Shown piece after piece: positions 12,403-24,158 of a stretch of 64,000 nucleotides of DNA. The notes under the pieces are model-generated. The model was not told the origin of the DNA and made no database searches. It saw nothing but the letters and a program-made list of their open reading frames with translations. How positions within the stretch are numbered: the stretch's first letter is position 1; each line of letters begins with the position of its first letter. A program made the translations under genes and the position numbers. The stretch comes from Clitoria ternatea. Its lineage: Eukaryota > Streptophyta > Magnoliopsida > Fabales > Fabaceae. The stretch lies in contig CM075673.1 of assembly GCA_037962975.1 (NCBI GenBank), positions 147,704,667 through 147,768,666 of the forward strand, written 5' to 3'.

Positions 12403-15400
12403 ATGGCCAAAGAAACTAGTTCTAGGGGAGGAGATGATTTCTTCTCTAGATTTACTCAGCTGATGAGTAGGACCGAGTCCGGTCCTACTCTGGATAAATT
12501 CCTGAAAAGGAATCCTCCGATCTACAAAGGGGGACACGACTATGATGGGGCATACATCTGGATTAGGGATATCGAGCAGGTTTTTGAATATTTTGAGTGC
12601 TCAGAAGAGCAAAAGGTTTTATTTGCTACTTACCAACTAAAAGAAGAGGCTAGAGTATGGTGGTCCTGAGTGAAGGTGCAGATGAACGCAGCAAATGAGC
12701 CGTTGGTATGGGTAAATTTCCGAAGGAGGTTCCTTGTTAAATACTTCCCGGACAACTACAAAATCCGGAAAGAAATGGAATTCCTGAAGTTGGAGCAAGA
12801 CCGGCTGTCTGTGGCTGAGTACACCAGCAAGTTTGACGAGCTGTGTGATTTTTACCACCCTTTCTCGTTAGAAGGGACTGAGGGTAGCAAGTGTGCCAAA
12901 TACGAAGCTGGACTACGGATTGAACTCCGTAGTGTAATCGTACCGATGGAGATTAGGGACTACCCAACCCTGGTGAATAAAGCAAGACTGACTGAAGAGG
13001 TACAGTTACAAAGGATGTCCCAGCCGAGAGATAAAAAGCCACTGAAGGCAAAAGGATTCAACTTCAAGAGGATGAGTCAATTCTTCCGGGGCGGCAAGTC
13101 TTCTGCTACCTCCTCATCCTCTTCCAGTCGGGGTTCCACTAGTCGATCGGGTAATCCTTCTGGTAGCTGTGCATGCTACAATTGTGGTCAGGAAGGTCAC
13201 ATTGCCAAACATTGCCAAGCCAACCAAATTGTGTGCTTCCAGTGCGAACAACCAGGGCACCTCAGGCCCGATTGCCCTCAGAGGCAGCCGCAGGGCAGGC
13301 AGGACAACCAAACAAATTCTTCTAGGACCCGGGGTTCCAACTTTCCGAGGGGTGGCTGGAATGGAACTGGTAGAGGGAACCAACAATCGGGAAGATATGA
13401 TGCCCAATCTAGCGGTGCCCAGAACGCCATGACCGGGTGTGTATTTGCGTTTGACGCTTCGGAAGCTACGAGGAATGACAATTTGGTACAGGGTAAGTGC
13501 CTCATCTGTGGCTATCTGGTTGATGTAATTTATGATTCGGGTGCCACCCATTCCTTTATTTCGGAAAGTTGTGTACGACATCTTGGTCTGCCAATCGGTT
13601 TAATGGAGAACGCTCTTATTGTTTCCACTCCAACTGGTTCCACTTTCCGTGCAACTACAGTGTGTAGAGAACTGCCGATGCAAATCGAAGCCCGTACTTT
13701 TCGAGTGAATTTTATCTGTATGCCATTGAAGGACTTAGATGTTATTCTAGGTCTCGATTGGCTTGCTGCTAATCATGTGTTGGTCGATTGTTATCGGAAG
13801 AATATTGTTTTCTCTCAGGAACTTGACATGAAGGACGGGGTGAGCGATGTCCTAACCACGTATGTTGTTTTATTCGCTTCGAAGGGAAGGCATAGCCTCC
13901 TGCCGAGCGATATTCCAATTGTTTGCGAATTTCCTGACGTTTTTCCAGAAGAAATTCCAGAGCTACCTCCCAGTCGGGAGATTGATTTCTCTATTGATTT
14001 GATTCCCGGGGCAGAACCTGTGTCCCGAGCACCATATAGAATGTCTTCGGTGGAATTGACCGAAGTGAAGAAACAAGTAAACGAATTACTAGAAAAGGGC
14101 TTTATCCGACCCAGTGCCTCACCCTGGGGCGCTCCGGTGTTACTGGTAAAGAAGAAGGACGGTAGTATACGAATGTGCATTGATTACCGACAGCTGAACA
14201 AACTGACAATCAAAAATAAATATCCACTACCTTGGATTGACGATTTACTGGACCAGTTGCGAGGCTCCATTGTGTTCTCTAAGATCGATTTGAGGTCGGG
14301 GTACCACCAAATCCGAGTGAGGTCGGAGGATACCCCAAAAACAGCATTTCGGACTCGGTATGGGCACTTCGAGTACGTAGTAATGCCCTTTGGAGTAACG
14401 AACGCTCCTGCCATTTTTATGGACTATATGAATCGGACCTTTCAACCGTACTTGGACCAGTTTGTGGTAGTATTCATTGATGATATTTTGGTATATTCGA
14501 GGTCGGACGAAGAGCATGCTCAACATCTTCGACTTGTTTTACAAGTACTCCTAGAGAAGAAGTTGTACGCTAAACTATCTAAGTGTGATTTCTGGGGGAG
14601 TAGTGTACAATTCTTGGGGCATGTAATTTCCCAAGAGGGAATCTCAGTTGATCTGACAAAAATTGAGGCGGTTATGGCTTGGGAGAGGCCAAAGTCAGTA
14701 ACTGAAATCAGGAGTTTCCTCGGATTAGCTGGATACTATCGACGCTTCATTGAGGGGTTCTCTCGGATAGCACTCCCTCTGACTCGGTTAACGAGGAAAG
14801 GAAACCCCTTCGTGTGGTCGGAAAAGTGTGAATTAAGCTTCCAAACTCTCAAGCGATGTTTAACGACTGCCCCTGTGCTTGCACTGCCCGATGTAACACA
14901 GGAATTTGAAGTATATTGTGATGCATCCAAATTTGGATTGGGGTGTGTGTTGATGCAAGCTGATCGGGTAATCGCCTATGCTTCAAGGCAATTGAGGTCA
15001 CATGAGGAGAATTACCCGACTCATGATCTGGAACTTGCAGCAGTGGTGTACGCACTGAAGATTTGGCGCCATTATCTGTATGGAGCTCGCTTTGTAGTAT
15101 TCAGTGATCACAAGAGTTTAAAGTACTTATTTGATCAAAAGTAGCTAAATATGAGACAGAGGCGATGGGTGGAGTATTTGAAGGATTACGACTTCGATTT
15201 AAAGTATCACCCGGGCAAAGCGAATGTTGTGGCAGATGCACTAAGCAGGAAGGTATTACACGTGGCTTACCTGATGGGTAGAGAACAGGAATTGCTGGAA
15301 AGCTTTAGAGATATGAATGTTGGAATTGTTATGGACGCGCCAAACCGAATGACAATCGGGATGTTAAAAATCTCCAACGAATTTCTGGAGTCGGTGGTAG

Positions 15401-16818
15401 CTGCACAGAAAGACGATGAAGAGTTACTGAGGCTGATTGATACTCAGACCCAAGGCAAAAATGTGGAGATAACTTAGGGTAACGATGGTATATAGAGATT
15501 CAGGAACCGAGTGGTGGTACCTGCACATGGAGGCTTTAGGCAGGCGGTGCTATCAGAAGCACACAAGAGCTCTCTGAGTATACATCCGGGAGTGACAAAA
15601 ATGTATCAGGACTTAAAAAGGGAATTCTGGTGGCCAAGCATGAAGAAGGCAATAATCGAGTATGTGAAATCCTGTGTGATATGCCAGAAGTGCAAAGTTG
15701 AGCACCAACGACCTCCAGGTTTGCTTCGACCTCCAGAAATTCCGATCTGGAAGTGGGAAGGTATCACCATGGACTTCGTATCCGGACTGCCTCGCACTCG
15801 AACCGGATACAACGCGATTTGGGTGATTGTTGATCGACTAACCAAAAGTGCGCATTTCCTGGCAATAAATATGAAGTGGTCGCTAGATCGATTAGCTAAG
15901 TTGTACGTTGCGGAAGTTGTACGACTGCATGGTGTGCCCTCAAGCATTATCTCCGATCGGGATCCCCGATTCACTTCAAGGTTTTGGGGGAGTTTGCAAC
16001 AACAACTGGGTACTGAGCTCAAACTGAGCTCAGCCTACCATCCCCAGACCGATGGCCAATCAGAACGGACTATATAGACTCTTGAAGATATGTTAAGGGC
16101 ATGTGTACTGGAACAGGGTGGATCATGGGAGAAATACTTGCCCTTGGTAGAGTTTGCATTTAATAACAGTTACCATAGCAGCATTGGGATGGCTCCATAC
16201 GAAGCTCTTTATGGTCAGAAATGTCGTACTCCATTATGTTGGAATGAGAACGGCGATGCCCTTCATATGGGGCCTGAGATGATTCAAGAGATGAACGAAC
16301 AAATCGCTTTAATCTGAGAGAAGATAAAAATTGCCCAAGACCGGCAAAAGAGCTATTATGACAATCGGCACAGACCTCTTGAATTCCAAGTGGGTGATTG
16401 GGTGTTCCTAAAGATTTCACCGACTAAGGGTGTAGGTCGAATTTTGAAGAGCCAAAAGCTTAATCCGAAGTATATTGGACCATACCAAATACTAGAACGG
16501 ATTGGTGAAGTCGCTTATCGACTGGATCTTCCCCAATCGTTGACTAACATTCACAACGTGTTCCACGTATCGCAACTTCGAGCCTACATTCCGTGTGATA
16601 CCATGATTGTACCAAGTGACTCCATTGAAGTGAAGGAGAACCTAACGATGGAGGCTATACCGATCAGCATTGAAGAGCATCAAACCAAAAGGTTAAGGAA
16701 TAAGGAGGTACCGCTAGTGAAGGTGAAGTGGTAGAATTTACATTGGATGAACTACACTTGGGAGTTAGAATCCGATATTAGGCGAATGTACCCTCATCTT
16801 TTCCAACCGGGACACTGA
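12403..16818 (+). pseudogene. gag-pol polyprotein of element A, seven in-frame stops
   Basis: One reading frame runs from the ATG at 12403 to a natural TGA at 16816. In order it has: gag capsid (about residues 20-190); two CCHC knuckles (CYNCGQEGHIAKHC and CFQCEQPGHLRPDC, near 13169-13272); aspartic protease YDSGATHSFI (near 13530); RT with FIDDILVYS (near 14475); RNase H with YCDASKFGLGCVLM (near 14914); and integrase with an H-H-C-C finger (CVICQKC near 15675), Asp motifs TMDFVSGLP and SDRDPRFTS and Glu in QSERTI. A chromodomain-like C-terminus follows. In-frame stops occur at 12667 TGA, 15142 TAG, 15475 TAG, 15493 TAG, 16075 TAG, 16315 TGA and 16732 TAG. I saw no frameshift. Catalytic residues are still readable, but no full polyprotein can be made. 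Confidence 0.92.
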
Positions 16819-16838
16819 TTTCGGGGACGAAATCTCCT

Positions 16839-16852
16839 TTTAGGGGGGTGGA
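16839..16852 (+). other. Polypurine tract of element A
   Basis: The purine-rich tract taggggggtgga lies directly before the 3' LTR, the expected plus-strand primer for reverse transcription. Confidence 0.8.
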
Positions 16853-19308
16853 TGTAACATCCCTGATGTTTTAATGAGAATTATAAGAAATGAGAAATGT
16901 TAGTAAATGTTTTAGAAGTTTTATTTAATATTTGTTCTGTCTGAGCCAGAGACGGGAAAGCCGGTGTCGAGATCGGTCTCAGAAGAGCGGGCAGGCGGAG
17001 TTGAAGATCGGGAGTGTAAGAGAAGAGCGGACAGGGCCAGGTGGTTTGGTCCAAACCGATGTGAGGAGAGCGCCTCACTCGAGGTCATAGCCCGGATTAA
17101 CCTCATAATGACTGAAACAACGGGTGTAGGTAACCAAGAGGTGAGCACGGATGAGATATCCGACCTCTCAGGATGTAGCTCGGATTTCCGAGGTATGAAC
17201 ACTAAGCTAGGACGCCGGGGGGCCGATATTCATATTGGGCCTATACTCTTGCGAAGTATTAGAGAATTGTGAATAATTAAACGTTGAGGGAATAAATAAG
17301 TGAAATTGATATGATAACTATGAAATAGTTTAATATGGTGAAATTGATTAAAATTTAGGGAGAATACAAATAAAATAAAGGAAAAGACGATCTTGCCCAT
17401 GAGCTTTATATATATCTATATAAGAAGATTCTCTTCCTTCCCTCTTCATTATTTGCGAGTTACCTCTGCTGCTGGTCCGTCCCTTCTCTTTCGTTTTCTC
17501 CTCTCTTAACGTTGAGTTGCATGCGCTAGAGAGGGACTCTATTTGTGTCTAAACTTCAATTGAATCCCATTCCTGTGATCGAGGCTTCAAGGTGAGTCTA
17601 CTGATCCGTTCCAATTGTGATTCCCTTATCCCTTTTATTCTTTGGCGGTTAAGGGCCATGCATGGCTATATTCGAGGCTGTTCTCCACTCCTCCGGTGAG
17701 TGTGAGCCCAAATGCAGTCCATGAACTAAGGGCGTTGAAGTGACGAGCTGTACTTTATGATCCGTAGGTAGTAGGTTAAGCAACGGAAGACTGAGTGACG
17801 GAGTTGAGACTGCGAAACCAGTGCTCAGAGGAAGGAATCGACACAGAGAGCAGATTATCGAAGCGTGGAACCAAAGTAAGGGGGGTGTTCGGGTTATAAT
17901 TAATTAGAATAGGACTCACTTCTATTCAGGTCATTGAGGTAGTGTAAACAGGTTAAGAAAAGTGTTACGGAATGTAGTTGTGTGTTTATGCTTGTGCATG
18001 CGTGACTGTGTACATTAATTAGTTGAGGATCAGGTGTGTGGTTGAGCTTATCATGTTATGATCTTGTGATATCTAATGTTGAAATGATCAGTAATATGTG
18101 ACGCCGGGTTACCAAGTAGGCTACCCGAGTGAAGAGGAATTGATATTATTATGTGAAAGGTAAATTGTTGAATGACTATGTGGTGTGGGATGGCCGACGG
18201 TATATGATAGCCCCTCATTTCCGGCTCCCGTGGTTTTCGTGCCCAGTTGAGCTACCCAGTGGTCAAGTAGGACCCAGTGGTCAAGGTGGAGAGTCAAGCA
18301 GGACTCGGTGAACCAAGCAGGGTTCACGGGGTGTCAAGTAGGACCCCCAGCTGAAGGCCAATCCTTTAGTATCCGGATACTAGGAGTCAGATTGTATGAG
18401 AGTCAGTGGTGATTGTGATGAATGTGATGGAATTGCTTGGTTGGGTTAATATAGTTTTCGTATGTAATACACTGTGTTTCTATGTGTAATTTGATAGATT
18501 TCCGAGTAAAAAATTGATATCTTGTTATGTATGGGCTAACCCCTTTGACGGTTGCAAATGATGTACTTGTTGAGTAAACTGTGCTTACTTTCGAATGATG
18601 CTTGATGTATATATATAATTATGTATGTATATTTGTTAAGTTCCATTCTATATTAATTACAATGCCAAACACTCACCCTTGCCCTTTTTTTTTAGTAACC
18701 AGTGACAGGGAGGGGGAAGGAGCCATGGAGTCGCGCCAAGGGGGAGATCGGTGCCAGGGTTCGAGTGACTTTGAGTGACTCTCTATAAAGTTATATGTGT
18801 GTATAAGAACTTCCGAGCATTATTATTAGTTGTGTTTAACCAAGACCGGACCGGATGCAAATATATATTTTAAAATACATCACTGACATTTACATATGCT
18901 CTCATGGTAGCTATGACAACCCTTTGGTTAACAGAATCATTTTTAGGGTGAGATTTTTCGGGAGTCCGTTTACATGTTTTGCCCAATCCGATGTGCGAAA
19001 GGCATTCGCTCAAGGGAGTAGAAACCTCGTTCAAGCGAGAGTCCGGAATCTCGCTCAGACGAGTAGGGACCCCGCTCAAGCGGGAGGTCCTGATCCCCTC
19101 TTTCCCCATCCGTTGTGCTTAGGTTAACTTGTTCTTCTTTCTAGATCTCATTTATTTAATTTGACTGAGACTGCTGTCACTTGAATAAGTCAGTAAAACT
19201 AAATGCTATTTCACTAAACCTCGATTAATTTTCAAGAAAAGGAAAAATTTATCATAAGATGTAATCAATTGAATAAAAATAAATGCAAAAATATCCTAGG
19301 ACGTTACA
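16853..19308 (+). repeat. 3' LTR of element A
   Basis: The 2,456-bp copy of the 5' LTR ends GACGTTACA and is followed by the target duplication ACACC. Most differences from the 5' copy are A/G or C/T changes. Confidence 0.95.
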
Positions 19309-19313
19309 ACACC

Positions 19314-19680
19314 CTAGTATCCAGATACTAAAATGATTGACCTTCAGCTGGGGGTCCTACTTGACACCTGGTGAACCCGGCTTGGTTCACCGAGCCCTAC
19401 TTGGCTTCCCCTCAACCACTGGGTCCTACTTGACCATTGGGTAGCTAAACTGGGTCTGACTTGACCACGAAAGCCAAACGCAAGGGTAACATATACAGTC
19501 GGTCGTCCTCCACCACATAAATCATATAATAACGTAATCAAACACTTACCTTAGTTTCTTTACTCAAATGGCACGAGCCTCACATTTTAATCATTCGGGG
19601 CGGCCACACAGACCCGACCCAAATATAATATCACATGTCTCAGAGCATCAGTTCACCAACAACCAATCATGGGTATAAAT
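19314..19680 (-). repeat. L1 solo LTR, middle piece
   Basis: It contains the reverse complement of the element A LTR segment around 11100-11250 (tcctacttgac repeats and the agtatcc...gatact stem). It ends with the target duplication TAAAT (19676-19680) made by L2. Confidence 0.8.
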
Positions 19681-20289
19681 TGTAACACCTCTATTTTTAT
19701 TTTAATTATAAAAAATTTTTTATATTAAAATTTTGAAGGAATTAGATTATAGTTCTTTAGAACTTTTTAATCTATCTATTATTTATGATTTTTTGGAATT
19801 TTTTAAAAAATATATTCTAAATAATGTTTTATTTATATAAAGTTACTTAAAATTAAAAATATTTACAAGAAAGTGAAGTTGAATTATAAGAAAATTTTCT
19901 AAAATCCATTTCAAGTAGACTTATGTAAAAATGATCGGTTTGAGTAAAATCTTGATTTTTACCAATCGTAAAAAAATCAGAAACGTACCAATAAATTTTT
20001 ATTAACAGAAAATTTTAGATTTTTAAAATTTAAACTTTATATTAGTTATTATAAAATTAGTGAGGACTAATATAATATCGCTAAATTTCAAAAAGAACTG
20101 ATTTTGAATATTTAAAATATACAGAGTGAATGGTTACTATTTGACTTAATAATTCAGTCGATATTTACTATGCAAAATACTGTGTATGAGCGAAAATTTC
20201 AAGTGTTACATAGTAACTAGGAATGAAATTTTCAAAATTGTATAGTACTTTTATAATAAAATATTCAAACGCACAGTAAAATTTTTTAG

Positions 20290-20298
20290 TATAAATAG
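20290..20298 (+). promoter_or_regulatory. LTR TATA box (L2)
   Basis: TATAAATAG lies about 610 bp into the LTR and is followed within 50 bases by purine-rich transcribed-looking sequence. It sets the plus orientation of L2. Confidence 0.6.
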
Positions 20299-20585
20299 AG
20301 AGGCGAGGAACGAAGTTTTTCATCCAAAATTTGAAAACTTAGTGGTGTTGGGAGGAGAGTACTAAGTGAAGAGAGGAAGATATTTTCCAAAGGAAAGAGG
20401 TTCTGCAAAAATTTTGAGGTAATAATAAATTTCTTTTATATTCTTTTTATGATTATGAAGGTTGTTTTTATATCACTTAAAAATCTATTATTTTACTGGA
20501 TATAATATTATTTTAAGTTACTATTCTGAATAGTAAATTACTATGTCAACACTAAAATACTATTCTGAATAGTAAATATTTACCG

Positions 20586-20705
20586 TTACTATTCACATTT
20601 TACTATTTACCATTACTAATTACATTTTACTATTTACCATTACTATTCACATTTTACTATTTACTATTACTATTCACGGTAACTATTTAAAATTTACTAT
20701 TTACT
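20586..20705. repeat. 27-bp tandem repeat in L2
   Basis: Units start at 20586, 20613, 20640 and 20667, each built on ttactattcac followed by attttactattta. The last unit is rearranged. Related tactattctgaatag pieces lie just upstream (20519-20575). Confidence 0.75.
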
Positions 20706-20963
20706 GTTATTATGTATAATTACTTTTTACCCTTTCTGTTTTAAATGGTAATCTAAATTTTTATCTTATAACTATATTAAAATGAAATTGGTATATTTTA
20801 GAACTCGGAGATGAGACGCGCACAGACTTTCCATAACGAATCAAGAAACAAGAGGTAAGGGGGAGTAAGATAAGAATACAATATGAAAAGATATAAGAAT
20901 AATGGGAGGAGTCCCCTACTCCTTTTAAAATTAATAATAATATTATTATTTTAAAATAATAAC

Positions 20964-22418
20964 TGTTATTCAAGTGGCCTCAATACTCAAGAGAGGGGTG
21001 AATTGAGTTTTAAAACTTTTCTTGAAATGCCTTTGAAATTAGTTCCTTTTTCACAAATTAAAAGTTTATGCAAGAGATAGTAAGTGTAGTTCAAGAAACA
21101 ATGCAAGACAAGGAATAAATGTTACTAAAGAAATTTATCAAACACTTGGTGTGCAACACTTTAATCTATTTGTTCAAACAAGTTTAAGAGAGGAAATCAC
21201 AATCAATGATAAAAATCAAGCTAGATGCAATACGTCTCGCCTTCAAGCAACCCACTTGAAGGATTTCTACTATTGAAGATTTGAGATACAAGCTTTGAGC
21301 AATTGCAGCTTCCTAGTGTCCCACACTCAAGAACTCAATCCTCACAAGCAAAGGGTAACCCACCCAATCTCATAACCTCTCAATATCCCAAAGGTTGAAC
21401 CCCAACCTTTGTAACCACTCAACCTAGAGTGAAACTTAGTGTATGGTGTTTGTGTTTACAAAAAGTTACTCTCTTAACAGAGTAGATGAACAAATGAAAG
21501 CTCTCCCAAAATCTAAACTCTCATAAGAGAGGATATACAAATTTAAGCTCTAAGTTTATGAAAATGAAACCATACAAAGAAAATAGAACTCACAAGGCAC
21601 AAGATTTGATTTCCTTTTGATGGATTTTAATTGATTTCTTTTAGTAACTTGAAGGAGCATTGCATTTATAGGCCTTGGAGAGGAGCCCTAGAGTCTTCAG
21701 AGCCGTTGCACAGTATGGGCACTTGAGTTGGAATGGAGAAATGAGCTGGTTTTCCACTTAAAACGATTTTCCCCAATTTTTGGCATGATGGTAATCGATT
21801 ACGCCTTGAGCTGTAATCGATTACACTTTGAAATCTTCAGTGTAATTCAGTTGGTAATCGATTAGACCTTATTGTGTAATCGATTAGATTGGAAATAGAG
21901 ACTTGCTAATCGATTGTTTTATCCCTTGTAATAAATTGTAACTTGCACCTGATGCATTTAATTGTGTTTCGTAGCATTGTAATCGATTATGCCTTCATGC
22001 AATCGATTAGGGTGCAAACAGAACTTGTAAAATCGATTAGTCCTGGCTTGGTAATTGATTAATGTCCTTACAGAACATTGGTAATCGATTGTGGAAGTCT
22101 TGTAATCGATTAGGAGATGTACCTGATGCTCTTGATTCAAATTTTCATCTTGGTAATCGATTATCTCCATTGATGCAATCGATTAGGTGATAAACAGAAC
22201 ATAGGTAATCGATTAGTTATGAATGTCTAATCGATTATGTTATGGTCAGAACTCCTGTAATTGATTATGTTGGATGCTGTATTCGATTAGGCTACGTGTT
22301 TTTATAGGTCTGATGCTGTTTTCTCTATTTTTCATTGTAACTTAAGCCTTTTTCTTTGAGTCTTCAAAATCCTTTGTCATTATCAAAATAATTCAACCTG
22401 AAAGCATATTCAAACATA
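20964..22418 (-). repeat. 3' LTR of copia element 1
   Basis: The plus strand starts TGTTATTCAAGTGGCC. A minus-strand TATA box (CTATAAATG, about 21663-21671) is preceded, in element direction, by the palindrome array at 21792-22289. The copy lacks 66 bp present in the other LTR just before the cgtctcgcc motif. Confidence 0.92.
21792..22289. repeat. Phased TAATCGATTA array in copia 1 U3 (left LTR)
   Basis: Eighteen exact or near-exact TAATCGATTA palindromes start at 21792, 21814, 21855, 21877, 21907, 21929, 21980, 22000, 22030, 22052, 22082, 22103, 22154, 22176, 22206, 22228, 22258 and 22280. Sites come in pairs 20-22 bp apart, and pairs repeat mostly every 50-52 or 72-73 bp. The spacers have diverged far more than the palindromes. 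The array lies about 120 bp upstream of the LTR TATA box. Confidence 0.9.
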
Positions 22419-22432
22419 TTCTCCCCCTTTTT
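22419..22432 (-). other. Polypurine tract of copia element 1
   Basis: On the minus strand it reads AAAAAGGGGGAGAA, directly before the 3' LTR. Confidence 0.8.
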
Positions 22433-23020
22433 GATGATGACAAACAATGTTCATCTCATGAGGGTGTTAGTTCAAATAAGATTATCTCTAAGGTTATCTG
22501 CAAAAACTTATCTTTAAAAAATATCTCCCCTTATCTAAAGGAGTTTATGTCATCTTTTAAAAATATAAAGATAAGCAATTGGTTTTAGAAAATTTAGATT
22601 TTAACCAATTGTAATTGAATGAAATAGATTCAGTTCAATTAAAAACAGATTTAGTTCTCAGATTCAATTAAGATTCAATTCTTTCTAGATGAAGTTCAAT
22701 TATTCTCCCTCTTTGTAATCATCAAAAATAAGCAATGCAAAGTGAGACAGAGATATAAGTAAAAAGAAATTGCATGCATTCATTAAAAAGAAAGGTACAT
22801 AAAGGAAATTTGTGAAAACTTAATCAAAGTGCAGAATGGAAAAACATAATTAAGGAAATCCTAACAAAGCATATCAAACTAGGATCTAATTATTTGGATT
22901 AAAAAAGTGAAATTCAGAAATTTTGTGAGACAGCTCTTCATAATGTTGTTCCATAAGTTCAAAGTACTGCTGCTCAGTCATTTGGAACTGTTGAAGAGTG
23001 TTGTCAATGCGTTTAAAGCG

Positions 23021-23943
23021 CTAGTCAAGATAAGCATAAAGGGAGGTGAAGGGATCAGCCGGAGCGAATGATTCACCTCGGGGTGCAGGTGTAGGATCAA
23101 CAATGGGAGTAGGATGGTCTTCTTCAAAGGGACTGCTTCCATGAATTCTATCGCTTTTGAAGATCCATCTACCGGCAACAAATACCATACCCATTTTGTT
23201 GAGATGGTGAGTGCCAATGCAAGCTTGGGAGGGTACCTTCTCAGAGAGTTCACCAGCCATGTCCACCCCATATGTCTTGAAAATTTTTGTGAGGAGAATG
23301 GCATAGGGCAGTTTGTGTTGCTCCTTAGATTTGAGCATGTGGAGCTTGAGGAGTTGAATCCAGTTGATCTCCTTTTGGTTTATGATGACCCACATCAGAA
23401 GAACATCATCTTCCTCAACTAAAGCATAATTACCACCGCGGGGAACAAGAAGTTTAACCATAAAAAAATAGAGAAGATGTTTGTTGAGAGTTAAGTGTCC
23501 TACCAGTTTATGATTGCTGAGTGGATGGTATCTTCTGGATTTCTACCGGTAAATTAAGCATCATTGAGGGGAATTTTGGTGATTTCAGTAAGCTGTTGGT
23601 TTGTGATTTTTAGAGTCACATTCTTGACTCTAGCCTCTAATGTGCCATTAACAAGTTTGAGGTTGCAGAAAAAGACCCTCATCAATTCTGGATAATAAAA
23701 TTCCTCCTTGAGAGTAAGGAATGGAAGAAGGTTGTGGTGGTGAAGAAATTGGGTGAAGGTGAAACAATGATTCTCAAAGACTTGGGCATCAATGTAGTGT
23801 GGAGTTATAATATCTTTCTCCAAAAATTTCTTGATGAAATTTTGGAGGTCTATTGGAGTGGAAAAGAATCTAGAGAAGTCAAGTGGGTTGTTGGGTTGGT
23901 TCATGGAGGACCTAGCCCTTTTCACTGTTCTAGAAGAAGACAT
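23021..23943 (-). pseudogene. Accessory gene of copia 1, plant transposon-protein-like, broken
   Basis: The gene is separate from gag-pol and lies between pol and the 3' LTR on the coding strand. The ATG at 23943 opens 129 residues with DFSRFFSTPIDLQNFI, FLHHHNLLPFLTLKEEF and YYPELMRVFFCNL, ending near LTEITKIPL. A TAA at 23554 interrupts it. The following sequence continues the same domain until about 23510, then shifts frame into HLTLNKHLLYFFMVKLLVPR and VLLMWVIINQKEINWIQLL, ending at 23021 after an acidic, Pro-rich tail. The whole is about 300 residues. This layout resembles the uncharacterised 'putative plant transposon protein' domain found beside many plant retroelements; the name is a recollection, not a search. 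It has its own TATA box at 24041-24050, a CT-rich leader and an upstream palindrome array. Its function is unknown. Confidence 0.75.
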
Positions 23944-24040
23944 TATGGATGGAGAAGAGAAGATGAAGAGAATGAGAGATATTGAGAGTTTGGAGGGAGG
24001 AGAGGTAATTAAAGGTGTGAGATGGAAGAGTGAAAGGGGG

Positions 24041-24050
24041 GTATTTATAG
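24041..24050 (-). promoter_or_regulatory. TATA box of the copia 1 accessory gene
   Basis: The minus strand reads CTATAAATAC, about 100 bp upstream of the ATG at 23943. A CT-rich stretch between them looks like a plant 5' leader. It is downstream of pol and distinct from the LTR promoter. Confidence 0.65.
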
Positions 24051-24158
24051 GGTAAAAATAGGGTTTAGAGATGAGAAATAGGAGTTAATAAGGTGAATGT
24101 GGATTGGGTCAACAAGTTTCACTTGGATTCTGTATTGAATCTGCTCCTGATACGAGGA

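Larger units (their letters stand above)
9720..19308 (+). mobile_element. Element A: full-length chromovirus-like Ty3/gypsy retrotransposon
   Basis: The 9,589-bp element has two LTRs of about 2.45 kb (TGTAACATCCC...TTACA). It is flanked by ACACC at 9715-9719 and 19309-19313. It has an initiator tRNA-Met primer site, a gag-protease-RT-RNase H-integrase frame and a polypurine tract. Long LTRs, two gag zinc knuckles and a C-terminal extension after integrase fit the Tekay/Del group of chromoviruses. By eye the LTRs differ at roughly 30 sites (about 1%), mostly transitions. Confidence 0.93.
19681..20963 (+). repeat. L2 solo LTR, first piece
   Basis: This is the start of L2 with its TATA box (20290-20298) and a 27-bp repeat at 20586-20705. 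It ends at the ATAAC target duplication (20959-20963) of copia 1. Confidence 0.8.

Noticed and set aside
21958..22170. Minus-strand ORF with repeated LIDY peptides (also at 30690-30872)
   Set aside because: It is a translation of the TAATCGATTA array in a non-coding U3; the repeated peptide follows from the repeated palindrome.
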